A DNA stretch of 64,000 nt from an uncultured Actinomycetes bacterium (GCA_946803585.1 CAMPEQ010000011.1:248001-312000), one strand, 5' to 3'; positions 37,383 through 46,450 are shown, numbered from the stretch's first letter. Notes: generated by a model from the sequence alone, not told the origin. A program made the numbers and translations.

Positions 37383-39059
37383 TCACTTGGAATCGTGATT
37401 CAAGTCGGGTTCCGCTGACGAATCCAGGTGTTCTGGCTGTGTTAGTTCGGCTGGCTCAACCTGCTCCACCTGGTTGTCCTGGCCGAACTCGTCTTGTTGG
37501 TCGGACGGTTGGGCTGGATCGCTGGCGGTGCTCCCGGTAGCGATCGCTTCGGTGATGTCCTTCATCGATCGAGGATCGACCGCTGGTTCACGCAACGAGC
37601 CTTTGATGATCTTGCCGGTTACGGAGTGAGGAAGTGCGTCAACAACCTCGACGATGGTCGGGGCCTTGAAGCGGGCAAGGTGGCCTTGGGCGTAGTCCAG
37701 GATGTCACCGGCATCGAGCTCTAGCCCGGGTAGCGGCACGACGATTGCCTTGACTGCCTCGCCGGTGAACGGGTGGGACACCCCAACGACAGCAACCTCG
37801 GCGACGCCAGGGACTCGCGACAACACGGTTTCGATCTCTCGTGGGTAGACGTTAAAACCACTGACGAGGATCAGATCGCCGCGGCGGTCGACTAGGTGTA
37901 CGTCTCCATCCTCGTCGACTAGGGCTACGTCGCCGGTCGCGAACCAGCCGTCAGCATCAGCTCCATCCGAGCCATCGGGCCAGTACCCGCTAAAGAGGTT
38001 GGCGCCGCGCACCAGAATCTCGCCGGGATCGCCGTCGGCAACCTCCTCGCCGGACTCATCGACAAGTTTCACCTCGACGCCGGGTAGTGGTTTACCGACT
38101 GATCCCGCCTTCGAGACCCCCGAAACGAGACTCACGCAGATCACGGGAGATGCCTCGGTCATCCCGTAGCCCTCCCAGATGGTCAGACCGGCTGTCTTGA
38201 ACTGCTGGTGGATGGCCGGGGGAAGCGGAGCTGCGCCGGAAGTCATGATTCGCACGGAGGCTAGCCGGTCGGCCAGGTCGGGGACCGACGACCAGGCGAT
38301 GTACATCGGTGGGGCGCCAGCGATATTGGTGATCCGATGATCGCGGATGAGGCGAAGCGTCCCGGCAGCATCGAATCGATCAGCCAAGACAGCGGCGGCG
38401 CCTGTCTTAGCCACCATCCCAAGGGCGGTGTTCAGCGCATAAATATGGAACATCGGCAGGACGATCAGTGAGACATCGTCAGGTGTCATGAGTGCGGGGT
38501 CGGACACTGCCATGATCTGGTCGAGGTTGGCCCCTAGTGCGCGGTGGGTGAGCATCGCACCCTTGGGCGTCCCGGAAGTCCCAGCCGTATAGATCAACAC
38601 GGCAACGCTCTCGGGATCCGTCTCGAAGCTCGGAGGTGGTGTCGATCCGACCGTGAGGCGTCGCCAATCGTCAGTACCAACTTCGATAACTGCCACGTCC
38701 GAGCCGGCCGCTTTGCGAACTGCCGGTGCTGCCGCCCGGTCGGTGATCACGAGCTTTGCGCCCGACGACACAAGAACGGTCGCGATCTCAGGTGGGGTGT
38801 AGGAGTTGTTGATCGGCACTGCAACGAGTCCAGCTCGCAGCGTCCCGAAGTATGTCGTCACGAACTCCGGACTATTGCCAAGAACCATGGCGACTCGGTC
38901 ACCGCGTTCGAGACGTCGGTGGCTCAGGCCGCCAGAAACGGCGCGGACGAGCCTTTCGAGCTCCGACCACGAGGTTGTTCGGTCACTGGTGATGATTGCA
39001 GGCGCGTCAGGTCGCTCGTTTGCGGCGATCTGCACCAGATCAGCAAGGTTGGCTCCCAC
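37383..39059 (-). CDS. Long-chain acyl-CoA ligase (AMP-binding) family protein
   Basis: This is an adenylate-forming enzyme of about 558 residues that activates a carboxylic acid, probably a fatty acid, with ATP and CoA. The P-loop YTAGTSGTPKGAMLTH, the A5 motif GYGMTEASPV, the GWFATGDVALVDEDG hinge region and the C-terminal lysine in SVTGKIIKG are all present. The last ~55 residues are an unusual Gln/Glu/Asp/Ser-rich tail (DQQDEFGQDNQVEQVEPAEL) not found in typical members. GTG at 39059, with GGGAG ten bases upstream, is the likely start. It is divergent from the HAD phosphatase gene; substrate chain length cannot be told. Confidence 0.88.
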   Translation of the reverse strand: MGANLADLVQIAANERPDAPAIITSDRTTSWSELERLVRAVSGGLSHRRLERGDRVAMVLGNSPEFVTTYFGTLRAGLVAVPINNSYTPPEIATVLVSSGAKLVITDRAAAPAVRKAAGSDVAVIEVGTDDWRRLTVGSTPPPSFETDPESVAVLIYTAGTSGTPKGAMLTHRALGANLDQIMAVSDPALMTPDDVSLIVLPMFHIYALNTALGMVAKTGAAAVLADRFDAAGTLRLIRDHRITNIAGAPPMYIAWSSVPDLADRLASVRIMTSGAAPLPPAIHQQFKTAGLTIWEGYGMTEASPVICVSLVSGVSKAGSVGKPLPGVEVKLVDESGEEVADGDPGEILVRGANLFSGYWPDGSDGADADGWFATGDVALVDEDGDVHLVDRRGDLILVSGFNVYPREIETVLSRVPGVAEVAVVGVSHPFTGEAVKAIVVPLPGLELDAGDILDYAQGHLARFKAPTIVEVVDALPHSVTGKIIKGSLREPAVDPRSMKDITEAIATGSTASDPAQPSDQQDEFGQDNQVEQVEPAELTQPEHLDSSAEPDLNHDSK

Positions 39060-39101
39060 GTTCGCGAGTCTCCCACAGCAATAGGTGGCTATGGTGCGAG
39101 T

Positions 39102-40073
39102 GTGGCAAACCAGCAGCAGCAAAGTGACGCAACTGACGAAAACGCGGGTCTCACGGGCTCGAATTCAGTGAATTCTGCTGCCACTGCGGCAAATCCCGCG
39201 CCCGAACCCGATTCGCATGTCGCCGCCGGATCGCTCATCCTCGGCTCACATGCCGATTCAACCGGAGCGGCGCCGGGCCCTGCCCGAGCGGATGACCCGC
39301 ACGCAGCAGCGTTCTTCGATATCGACAACACGGTCATTCGCGGCGCCAGCATCTTCGCCCTAGCCCGAGGGCTATTGAAGGAAGACATCCTCAAGCGCTC
39401 AGACATGCTCGGATTCGCGTGGAAACAGGCGAAGTTCCTGCTAGCCGGTACCGAGGACCTCGATGACATCGCCAAAATTCAAGAGTCAGCCCTAACGATC
39501 GTCAAAGGGCGAAGTGTGCGGGAGATGCGAGAGCTCTCCCGGGATGTCTTTGATGAGTACATGGCCGACAAGGTCTTCCCCGGAACTATCGCTCTCACCA
39601 AGTTCCACCAAGAGGCCGGACAGCGTGTCTGGCTCGTATCGGCTACCCCGATCGAGGTCGCTGAAGTAATCGCGGACAAGTTGGGGCTATCCGGAGCGAT
39701 CGGAACGAGGTCGGAGATCGATAACGGCGTCTATACCGGGCGCCTCATTGGCTATCCGGTGCACGGCGAGGCCAAAGCTGACGCGGTGCGAGCTCTAGCA
39801 AAGCGGGAGAACCTCGACCTAGCTCGATGCTCGGCCTATTCCGACTCAGCCAACGATATCCCGATGCTGTCGCTTGTCGGCAATCCATGCGCCATCAACC
39901 CCGATCACAAACTTCGGATGCATGCGCAAATCGAAGGCTGGCAGATCCGGGACTTCCGATCATCGCGGATGGCACTGAAGGTGGGTGTCCCATCCGCGGC
40001 CGTGGCAGGAGTGATCCTCGGGGCCGTCGTTGGGGCAATAGTGACGGCGCACTACAAAAACTCGAGGGTTTAG
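39102..40073 (+). CDS. HAD-IB family phosphatase (SerB1-like) with C-terminal membrane segment
   Basis: The protein has 323 residues: an Ala/Asn/Pro-rich N-terminus of ~65 residues, then the HAD-IB core with FFDIDNTVIRG (nucleophile Asp), WLVSATP (motif II), and SDSANDIPML (motif IV Asp pair), and a hydrophobic C-terminal segment (VAGVILGAVVGAIVTAHY). The start is GTG at 39102, only 42 bases from the divergent ligase start and without a recognisable ribosome site, so it may be leaderless. Mycobacterial relatives are annotated SerB1, but activity on phosphoserine is not proven; a lysophospholipid or phosphatidate role is conceivable beside plsC. Confidence 0.85.
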   Translation: MANQQQQSDATDENAGLTGSNSVNSAATAANPAPEPDSHVAAGSLILGSHADSTGAAPGPARADDPHAAAFFDIDNTVIRGASIFALARGLLKEDILKRSDMLGFAWKQAKFLLAGTEDLDDIAKIQESALTIVKGRSVREMRELSRDVFDEYMADKVFPGTIALTKFHQEAGQRVWLVSATPIEVAEVIADKLGLSGAIGTRSEIDNGVYTGRLIGYPVHGEAKADAVRALAKRENLDLARCSAYSDSANDIPMLSLVGNPCAINPDHKLRMHAQIEGWQIRDFRSSRMALKVGVPSAAVAGVILGAVVGAIVTAHYKNSRV

Positions 40074-40076
40074 AGG

Positions 40077-40092
40077 TTCGAGGTACCTCGAA
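40077..40092. promoter_or_regulatory. 16-base perfect palindrome between convergent genes
   Basis: TTCGAGGTACCTCGAA is its own reverse complement. It lies four bases after the HAD phosphatase stop and 34 bases from the plsC stop. With no loop it is unlikely to be an ordinary terminator; it could be a dimer-binding site or simply a chance palindrome. Confidence 0.35.
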
Positions 40093-40125
40093 GCCTTCGT
40101 ACGGGACGCTTCTACAAGAACGCGC

Positions 40126-41190
40126 CTACATGAAGACGGAGCGGCGCTGGACGAGCAACTTGTACAGAGTCTGCTGGATGGTCTCGCGAACCTGATCGGT
40201 CAGGTTAAACACCAACATTGGATCGTCAGCCGCATCGTCGGGGTAGCCATCGGTGTAGATCGGCTCACCGAACTCAATGATCCACTTACTTGGTAGTGGG
40301 ACTAGCCCTAGCGGTCCGAGTAGCGGGAACGTCGGCGTGATCGGGAAGTACGGGATCCCCATAATCCGTGCGAGTGTCTTGGCGTTGGCCAGGATCGGGT
40401 AGGTCTCCTCCGCCCCGACGATTGCGCACGGAATGATCGGGGATTTGGTCCGCAGTGCAGCAGACACGAAGCCACCACGGCCAAAGCGCTGAAGCTTGTA
40501 TCGCTCACTGAAGGGCTTCCCGACACCCTTGAAACCCTCAGGCCAGACACCAACAAGCTCACCCTTATTGAGCAAACGCTCAGCATCCGGGGCGCAAGCC
40601 AACGTGGACCCGGACTTGCGCGCAAAATCGCCAACTACCGGAGTCTTGAAGACCAGGTTCGCACCGAGCATCCGCAACTGACGGCGGGCTGGGTGGTGAT
40701 CGAGTAGCGCGACGGAGGTCATGAGCGAATCGAGGGCGATCGTGCCCGAGTGGTTCGCGACAACGAGCGCACCGCCATCGTCGGGGATGTTCTCTAGGCC
40801 GCGGGTCTCGACGCGGAACCATCGCGAATAGATCGGACGCAGTGGCGCGTTGAGGACCATATCGGTGAGCTCGCGGTCGTAACCGAACTCGTCAATCTCA
40901 TAGTCGCCAGTTACCCGCCGACGCATGAATGCCAGAGCATTCGCAACCTTGCGATCCCACGCGACTGGCTCCGGTTCAGTTCCGGGAAGTGGATCGTGCT
41001 TGGGAGTCGGCTGCTCCTCGGGCTCCTCAGCTCGCTGTGCCGCCGCCGAACCCCCTGAGGAACCACGACTCGCGCCCGATCGACGCGATGGCGACGCCGA
41101 CTTGCTCGCGGCCTTCTTCGCGGCTGGCTTCTTTCGGGTATTGCTCTTTGTGTCCTTGGCCTTGATTGGGATCACCCTCGCGTCAGTCAT
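40126..41190 (-). CDS. 1-Acyl-sn-glycerol-3-phosphate acyltransferase (PlsC-like) with basic N-terminal extension
   Basis: This is a membrane-associated acyltransferase for phospholipid synthesis, 354 residues. The first ~75 residues are Lys/Ala/Ser-rich then acidic-Pro (KKPAAKKAASKSASPSRRSG), probably disordered. The catalytic HX4D motif is in NHSGTIALD, followed by the VWPEGFKG substrate motif and IIPCAIVGAEE. It resembles mycobacterial Rv0502 in length and context. The start overlaps the stop of the epimerase gene by four bases (ATGA), so the two are co-translated. Acyl donor and exact glycerolipid substrate are unknown. Confidence 0.85.
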   Translation of the reverse strand: MTDARVIPIKAKDTKSNTRKKPAAKKAASKSASPSRRSGASRGSSGGSAAAQRAEEPEEQPTPKHDPLPGTEPEPVAWDRKVANALAFMRRRVTGDYEIDEFGYDRELTDMVLNAPLRPIYSRWFRVETRGLENIPDDGGALVVANHSGTIALDSLMTSVALLDHHPARRQLRMLGANLVFKTPVVGDFARKSGSTLACAPDAERLLNKGELVGVWPEGFKGVGKPFSERYKLQRFGRGGFVSAALRTKSPIIPCAIVGAEETYPILANAKTLARIMGIPYFPITPTFPLLGPLGLVPLPSKWIIEFGEPIYTDGYPDDAADDPMLVFNLTDQVRETIQQTLYKLLVQRRSVFM

Positions 41191-42218
41191 CGACTCACTC
41201 CCCCTCCGGTCAACATGGAAACCAACTGCTCCTCGGCGGCCTCGACCCGTTCCGGCGGCATCAAACGGTTCAGTTGGCGACCCCGAACGAACGAATCGAA
41301 CGTCTCTGGGGTGGTGTGCTGTGGCTCAAATCCGAATATGTCGCGCATTCGGGTGGTGTCGATCCCACGCCCATAGGTCAAGAATCGGACTTGCTCCGGC
41401 GAGAAGTCGGCTAGCCCCATCCGACGGATCATCGCCCCCACGATTCCGGCACTGCTTGTCGGCAGCGGAACGGTTGGACGACCAGCGCGCCGGGCTGCCT
41501 GGCTCAACGAGATGACGCCATCACCGGCGATGTTGAACATCCCAGGATGATCGCCAACAGTGGCGCGGCGAATAGCTTCCAGACCGTCATCCTCGTGGAT
41601 GAACTGCAGCCGCGCATCGTGGCCTAACGGAGTCGGCACAACAGGCAGACTGAAGTAGCTCGACATCGGCGTATCGACTCGGGGGCCGAGGAAGTTGGCG
41701 AATCGCAGCGTCGTCACATCAACGTCAGGACGACGGCGGGCGAACCCTCGAACGTAGCCCTCGACCTCAACCGAGTCCTTTGCCCAGCCCGATCCGGGCG
41801 TGTGCTTTGGTTCCATCTCCTCGGTGAACATCGCCGGATCCTTGGGACCTGCTCCGTAGATAGAGCTGGAGGACTTGACGATGAGCTTGGCGACGCTCGG
41901 GGCCTTCTGGCAGGCAGCAAGTAGCTGCATCGTGCCGATGACGTTGATCTCCTTCATCGACATTCGACCGCCGGCTTGTACCGGCGTCGCGATGACCCCC
42001 ATGTGAACGACGGTGTCAACCTCTGCAGCGTTTATTACCTTAGAGATGATCGGGTTACGAATGTCCGCGCGAACGAACTCGGCGCCGCCGATATCCATTC
42101 GCGGTGGAACAACGTCGACACCGACGACACGACTAATCTGCGGATCCTCTGTCAGGATCCGGGCCATACGGCCACCCAGATACCGAGATACACCCGTTAC
42201 AAGAACGACTCTGGGCAT
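41187..42218 (-). CDS. NAD-dependent epimerase/dehydratase family protein
   Basis: This 343-residue protein is an extended short-chain dehydrogenase. The NAD loop LVTGVSRYLGGRMA departs slightly from GxxGxxG. The active-site region has SSSSIYGAGP, where Tyr would be catalytic, though the usual YxxxK Lys spacing is not obvious. IHEDDGLEAI and FNIAGDGVISLSQAA are late family motifs. It matches the gene that lies between bS22 and plsC in mycobacteria (Rv0501). Substrate is unknown; a nucleotide-sugar is possible but not shown. Confidence 0.85.
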   Translation of the reverse strand: MPRVVLVTGVSRYLGGRMARILTEDPQISRVVGVDVVPPRMDIGGAEFVRADIRNPIISKVINAAEVDTVVHMGVIATPVQAGGRMSMKEINVIGTMQLLAACQKAPSVAKLIVKSSSSIYGAGPKDPAMFTEEMEPKHTPGSGWAKDSVEVEGYVRGFARRRPDVDVTTLRFANFLGPRVDTPMSSYFSLPVVPTPLGHDARLQFIHEDDGLEAIRRATVGDHPGMFNIAGDGVISLSQAARRAGRPTVPLPTSSAGIVGAMIRRMGLADFSPEQVRFLTYGRGIDTTRMRDIFGFEPQHTTPETFDSFVRGRQLNRLMPPERVEAAEEQLVSMLTGGGVSR

Positions 42219-42279
42219 CGAATTCCTCTCCCGTCGTTATGACTTGCTAGCGGGCGCTCCCCGGCGGAGCCCGCTGTTA

Positions 42280-42378
42280 CTACTTCTTGTTGCGGCGCTG
42301 AACACGCGTCTTACGTAGGAGCTTGCGGTGCTTCTTCTTCGCCATGCGCTTGCGGCGCTTCTTGACGACTGATCCCAC
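42280..42378 (-). CDS. Small ribosomal subunit protein bS22 (AURKAIP1/COX24-type)
   Basis: A 32-residue, extremely basic protein that begins [16 protein letters not shown] and continues [16 protein letters not shown], almost identical to the 33-residue protein found in mycobacterial 30S subunits and named bS22. It binds in the small subunit near the decoding region in known structures. The start is GTG at 42378, with AAAGG eight bases upstream; TAG follows Lys32. It is followed 61 bases later by the epimerase gene, as in mycobacteria. Genes this short are easily missed. Confidence 0.92.
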   Translation of the reverse strand: MGSVVKKRRKRMAKKKHRKLLRKTRVQRRNKK

Positions 42379-42599
42379 AGGACGAACCTTTCCTCGAAAC
42401 TAACGCGCTCATCGGCTGACTCCACGAGGGGATCCCCCGCAAGGTCCACCGCTAAACCTTGACCTAGACGTGTGACGCAAAAACTCGCTGGTAACGACCC
42501 GGCGAAGCTACTCAAGAGCACATCGCGGTCGGGAGTTACACCTGCGACGCCTACCTGTGGCACCCGTCGCGAAGTGAGTACAGCGTACGCGCAGGGCGA
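42379..42599. other. Intergenic region upstream of bS22
   Basis: These 221 bases lie between the acuC stop and the bS22 start and must carry the promoter for the bS22-epimerase-plsC unit. A GGGGATCCCC palindrome is present. I looked for the small BldC/excisionase-like regulator that sits next to bS22 in mycobacteria and did not find it on either strand. Confidence 0.5.
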
Positions 42600-43796
42600 T
42601 TACCAGAGTGGGTACGGGTCGGCCTGTAGACCCATCGCCGGGTAGACGGCATCCATCGTCTTGAGAACCGCCCGATCCAGGGGGTCCAGCGGATCGTGCC
42701 CCGCCGACCATGGTCGGGGATGCAGCACCACTGAATCGCCCATCGTTTCAGGGCCTTCGCGCCCTAGGGCTGCTTTCACCAAGGTGCGCCAATCCTGCGG
42801 AATCGGGGTGTCTGTTGGGATCGGTGAACCCGCCGCAATCGCGGTCAGATGGGTCCAAGCCAGGGGCACAACGTCGATCCAGTCGTACCCGCCGCCACCT
42901 AGGGCGACCCACTTACCGTCACACAACTCATGGGCTAGCTCGTGGATCCGCAGGTACGAAGCGCGTTGCCCCTCCAGCGTGAGGCGCAGGTTCGCCAAGG
43001 GGTCATCGCGATGGGAATCGCAGCCCTGTTGGGACACGATGATTTCTGGTTGGAACGCGGCCAGCACCTCTGGAACGACAGCATCAAATGCTCGCAGCCA
43101 TCCATCGTCGTTTGTCCCTGCCCGTAGCGAGATATTGACCGCCGACCCACGTGCATTCGGTCCGCCGATTTCAGCGGCTTTCCCTGTTCCCGGGAACAGG
43201 CTGTGCCCTGACTCGTGCAAGGACACAGTGAGCACTCGCGGGTCATCGTAGAAGATCTGCTGAACTCCGTCGCCGTGATGGACATCCACATCGACGTAGG
43301 CGATCCGCTCGACGCCCTGATCAAGTAGCCAGCCGATTCCCACAGCCGGATCGTTGTAGATACAGAAGCCGCTAGCGCTCCCATACATTGCATGGTGCAA
43401 ACCGCCGGAAATATTGACGGCGTGCAGAGCGTCTCCGTTGTACACGGCTTGGGTTGCAGCCAGCGTTGCTCCACAGACTCGTCGTGCGGCCACATCCATC
43501 CCGGCAAATACTGGGACATCCTCGGTGCCGAGCCCGCGGGCGATATCGCGATAGCCGGGATGCTCCGAAGCCAGTTTCACGGATTCCACATACCGGGCAT
43601 CGTGAACTCGCAGGATCTGCTCATCTGTTGCCAGGGCTACATGCGGAACGAGAGTGCAGTTGTCGCGGTCAAGCACCTTGAACGATTCGATGAGTTTGAA
43701 CGCCAGAACCGAACGAATCGGTGACAGCGGGTGACCCGGACCGAAGTCATAGTGACGAAGATCCTCGTCCCAGATGAAGGTCATTGGTCCACTCAT
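42600..43796 (-). CDS. acuC: Acetoin utilization protein AcuC-like histone deacetylase family enzyme
   Basis: A zinc-dependent deacetylase of 398 residues that would remove acyl groups from lysines, classically on acetyl-CoA synthetase, or act on polyamines. The zinc and active-site residues are in GGLHHAMYGSASGFCIYND, DVDVHHGDGVQ and SQQGCDSHRDDPLANL; the catalytic Tyr-containing loop GGGGYDW is present. Two ATG starts are possible (43796, 43784); neither has a strong ribosome site. It lies downstream of proC with a 121-base gap. No acetoin or acs gene is in the window, so the physiological target is unknown. Confidence 0.88.
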   Translation of the reverse strand: MSGPMTFIWDEDLRHYDFGPGHPLSPIRSVLAFKLIESFKVLDRDNCTLVPHVALATDEQILRVHDARYVESVKLASEHPGYRDIARGLGTEDVPVFAGMDVAARRVCGATLAATQAVYNGDALHAVNISGGLHHAMYGSASGFCIYNDPAVGIGWLLDQGVERIAYVDVDVHHGDGVQQIFYDDPRVLTVSLHESGHSLFPGTGKAAEIGGPNARGSAVNISLRAGTNDDGWLRAFDAVVPEVLAAFQPEIIVSQQGCDSHRDDPLANLRLTLEGQRASYLRIHELAHELCDGKWVALGGGGYDWIDVVPLAWTHLTAIAAGSPIPTDTPIPQDWRTLVKAALGREGPETMGDSVVLHPRPWSAGHDPLDPLDRAVLKTMDAVYPAMGLQADPYPLW

Positions 43797-43917
43797 CTAA
43801 GCCACGCTATCTAACGTCAGCCCCCATTGCGCGGATTCTGCTCCGAAGGCGCCAAGGACACCGGCCGTCAGCCGAAATCAACTCACCAAATTTGCGCGAT
43901 CTTAGCTTGGTCTTCCA

Positions 43918-44739
43918 CTAGGAATCGGATGAGAACTCCGCCGTCATCTCGATCGAGCGAGCATGTGCGCCACTAAGGGCCGCCGTAAATGCGGCACGCA
44001 GTTCATTGCGCTCGAGAGCCTCGATCGCTGCGGCGGTGGTGCCGTTTGGCGATGTGACATTCCCACGCAGAACTGCTGGCGCGTCAGTTGATTCGCGCAG
44101 CATGGTGGCCGCACCAAAGATGGTCTGCACGGCCAAGTCTCGCGCTTGGGAAGGCTCGAGACCTAGGGCGACCGCGGCATCGATCATTGCCTCGGCCACG
44201 AGGAAGATGTAAGCGGGTCCGGACCCGGACAGGGCCGTCACCGCATCCTGTTGCTCCTCCGGCACCACGACGACCTGTCCAACTGAACTGAGCATCTCGA
44301 TGGTCATCGAAACCTGCGCACCGGAACACCCTGCGCTCGGCGAAATCGCGATCATGCCTTCCCCCACTAGAGCGGGCGTGTTCGGCATTGCTCGAATCAC
44401 CGCGAGCTGGCGACCGGCCTCATCTTTGGCGACCGCGGCTTCGAGCGCGCGCACCGAGATACCAGCGGCAACCGAGACAATCGGGGTCGTCGCCCGGATA
44501 CTGCTGGCAAGGTCTGCGACGAGCTCGATGATCTGATGCGGTTTGACGGCAACGATCACCACGTCCGCTGCGGCGACCGCAGCAGTCGCTGTACAGACCT
44601 CGACCCCATCAAGTTCGGCCAGCTCGGCTGCCCTCGTCGGATTCGATTCCGCAACGAGAACCTCGTGCCCACGGCGCAGCATTCCAATCAGCAACGCCTC
44701 ACCCATCTTGCCTGCGCCGATGAGCGCAACTGTGCTCAT
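43918..44739 (-). CDS. proC: Pyrroline-5-carboxylate reductase
   Basis: It makes L-proline from pyrroline-5-carboxylate with NAD(P)H. It has 273 residues. The N-terminal Rossmann loop is VALIGAGKMGEALL; the C-terminal dimer domain carries ALSGSGPAYIFLVAEAM and the signature NVTSPNGTTAAAIEAL. The start is eight bases after the stop of the proline dehydrogenase gene, so both are probably on one transcript even though their reactions oppose each other. Confidence 0.95.
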   Translation of the reverse strand: MSTVALIGAGKMGEALLIGMLRRGHEVLVAESNPTRAAELAELDGVEVCTATAAVAAADVVIVAVKPHQIIELVADLASSIRATTPIVSVAAGISVRALEAAVAKDEAGRQLAVIRAMPNTPALVGEGMIAISPSAGCSGAQVSMTIEMLSSVGQVVVVPEEQQDAVTALSGSGPAYIFLVAEAMIDAAVALGLEPSQARDLAVQTIFGAATMLRESTDAPAVLRGNVTSPNGTTAAAIEALERNELRAAFTAALSGAHARSIEMTAEFSSDS

Positions 44740-44747
44740 TGAGGGTC

Positions 44748-45674
44748 TCAGCGTCCCGTCAGTGCTCGAAGGAGAAGGGCGAGGTTCGCTGGCTTCTCGG
44801 CCATCCGCCGAACAAGGTAGGGGTACCAGTCCTCACCGAAGGGAACATAGACGCGGACCTTGTCCCCGGTCGTGGCCAGTCGCTTCGCCTCTTGGGTTCG
44901 CACTCCGTAGAGCAGCTGGAACTCGTAACTACTTCGCGGCTTGGATTCCTTGACCGCCAACGCAGAAGCGATCTCAATCAGTCGGGGATCGTGGGTAGCA
45001 ATCAATGCGATCCCCGAACCAGCCATCAGCACCTTCAGGCACCGCACGTAGGACAAGTCGATTTCCGAGGGGTGCTGAAACGCCACGTCATCGCTCTCGT
45101 TGTAGGCACCCTTGACAAGTCGAACTCGGACCCCGAGATCAGCAAACTCGCGACAATCCTCTTCCGTCCGTTTGAGATACGACTGCAAGACGATGCCGGT
45201 ATTTGGGACAACCTCGCGAAGACGGCGGAATATTCGCAACGTTGGTTCGACGCTCTCGTAGTCCTCCATATCGAGAGTCACGAGCGTCCCGAGGGAATCT
45301 GCTGCCAGAGCCACCTTCGTCGCGTGAGCAAGTGCGACTTCCTCGCCGTCTGGCAGGGCCAGGCCAAGGTCCGTGAGCTTTATTGACAGCTCCGAGCGAT
45401 CGATCAGATCGGCGGCGTCGAGGGCTTCCAGTAGGCGCAGATTCGCGGTGGCTGATCGCTGGGCTGTCGCGGCGTCGGTGGCCGCAGCGCCAAGGTGTTC
45501 GATTGTGCAATGTAGCCCGGAGGAAGCCAACGATGCCGCGGCGGCAACCGCATCGGCGATCCCCTCGCCGGCCACAAACCGGCGCGCGACTGACTTGGTC
45601 ATCGGCGTCGCACCAGCTGCAGTAGCTAGTGCGTCGGATTGCGATGCGGCGACCAGTGCTGCCCTTACGACCAT
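44748..45674 (-). CDS. Proline dehydrogenase (monofunctional)
   Basis: This FAD enzyme oxidises proline to pyrroline-5-carboxylate and feeds electrons to the quinone pool. It has 308 residues in a TIM barrel: VTLDMEDYESVEPTL, LQSYLKRTEEDC, RVRLVKGAYNES, and the C-terminal FQLLYGVRTQEAKRL and RVYVPFGEDWYPYLVRR with the substrate Arg pair. Length fits the short monofunctional enzyme, not the PutA fusion; no P5C dehydrogenase is nearby. The ATG at 45674 has GAGGAG nine bases upstream. Between it and the TetR gene are 89 bases. Confidence 0.93.
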   Translation of the reverse strand: MVVRAALVAASQSDALATAAGATPMTKSVARRFVAGEGIADAVAAAASLASSGLHCTIEHLGAAATDAATAQRSATANLRLLEALDAADLIDRSELSIKLTDLGLALPDGEEVALAHATKVALAADSLGTLVTLDMEDYESVEPTLRIFRRLREVVPNTGIVLQSYLKRTEEDCREFADLGVRVRLVKGAYNESDDVAFQHPSEIDLSYVRCLKVLMAGSGIALIATHDPRLIEIASALAVKESKPRSSYEFQLLYGVRTQEAKRLATTGDKVRVYVPFGEDWYPYLVRRMAEKPANLALLLRALTGR

Positions 45675-45763
45675 GTCGTGCGGCTCCTCGATGCTGAGAG
45701 TCCTCGCTGCCGAGGACCGTGCCCGGATGCGGCTATTTGGCGCACCCACAGTTGGTTTCCATC

Positions 45764-46450
45764 CTAGTCGCCAGACCAGTCAGCGAGGGCTGAGAAGGGA
45801 TCGTCATCGCGACGTTTCTTCCGACGAGACGGTGAATCAGCATCGGTGTCCTCGGTCGATTGGTTCTGGCTGCCGGGTAACGGTCGAGTTGGGGTGAGCC
45901 AATCCTGCACGGTCGGGGCCACCAGGCGAACGATCTCGTCCTCGGATAGCGACGCGATCGGATCGAGTCGCACGACGTAGCGGTTAATCGCGACGCCAAG
46001 TAAGTAGCTAGTAATCAGGTTGGCGCGCAGGCGCGCATCTGGGACGCCAATGACCCCTGCGAGTCGATCCACGATGTCTTGTTCGACGAAAGTTTTGAGG
46101 CCGACACCAGCTCGTCCTGCCGAAGTGCCCATTCTGGCCAACGCGACCAGATCAGAGCGGGTCTCGGGGTCGCCCAGAGTCTCCATCGTGAGCCGCGTGA
46201 GGCGTTCGCCCATCCCGTCGAGTCCGGGGGCTACGAGCGTCGGAATCGAGTTGGCCGGATCGAATGGCAATTTGATCGCCGCAGCAAAGAGCTTGTCCTT
46301 GGATTGGTAGTACTTTCCGACAACCTCCGGCGTCACTCCTGCCGCCGCGGCTACCGCCTTCACTGAGGTGCGGGCGTATCCACGAGCGTGGAATGCGGCA
46401 CGAGCGGCATCTAGGACGGCATCGCGTACGTCATCGGTAGTCACGTCCAC
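45764..46450 (-). CDS. TetR family transcriptional regulator
   Basis: This 228-residue protein has the TetR DNA-binding domain at residues ~10-55 (VLDAARAAFHARGYARTSVKAVAAAAGV then GKYYQSKDKLFAAAI). The ligand-binding helical domain follows, and a basic/acidic C-terminal tail (SPSRRKKRRDDDP). It starts at GTG 46450, with GTG 46444 as alternative. Its place directly upstream of proline dehydrogenase and proC makes control of proline metabolism a reasonable guess. No operator was identified. Confidence 0.85.
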   Translation of the reverse strand: MDVTTDDVRDAVLDAARAAFHARGYARTSVKAVAAAAGVTPEVVGKYYQSKDKLFAAAIKLPFDPANSIPTLVAPGLDGMGERLTRLTMETLGDPETRSDLVALARMGTSAGRAGVGLKTFVEQDIVDRLAGVIGVPDARLRANLITSYLLGVAINRYVVRLDPIASLSEDEIVRLVAPTVQDWLTPTRPLPGSQNQSTEDTDADSPSRRKKRRDDDPFSALADWSGD

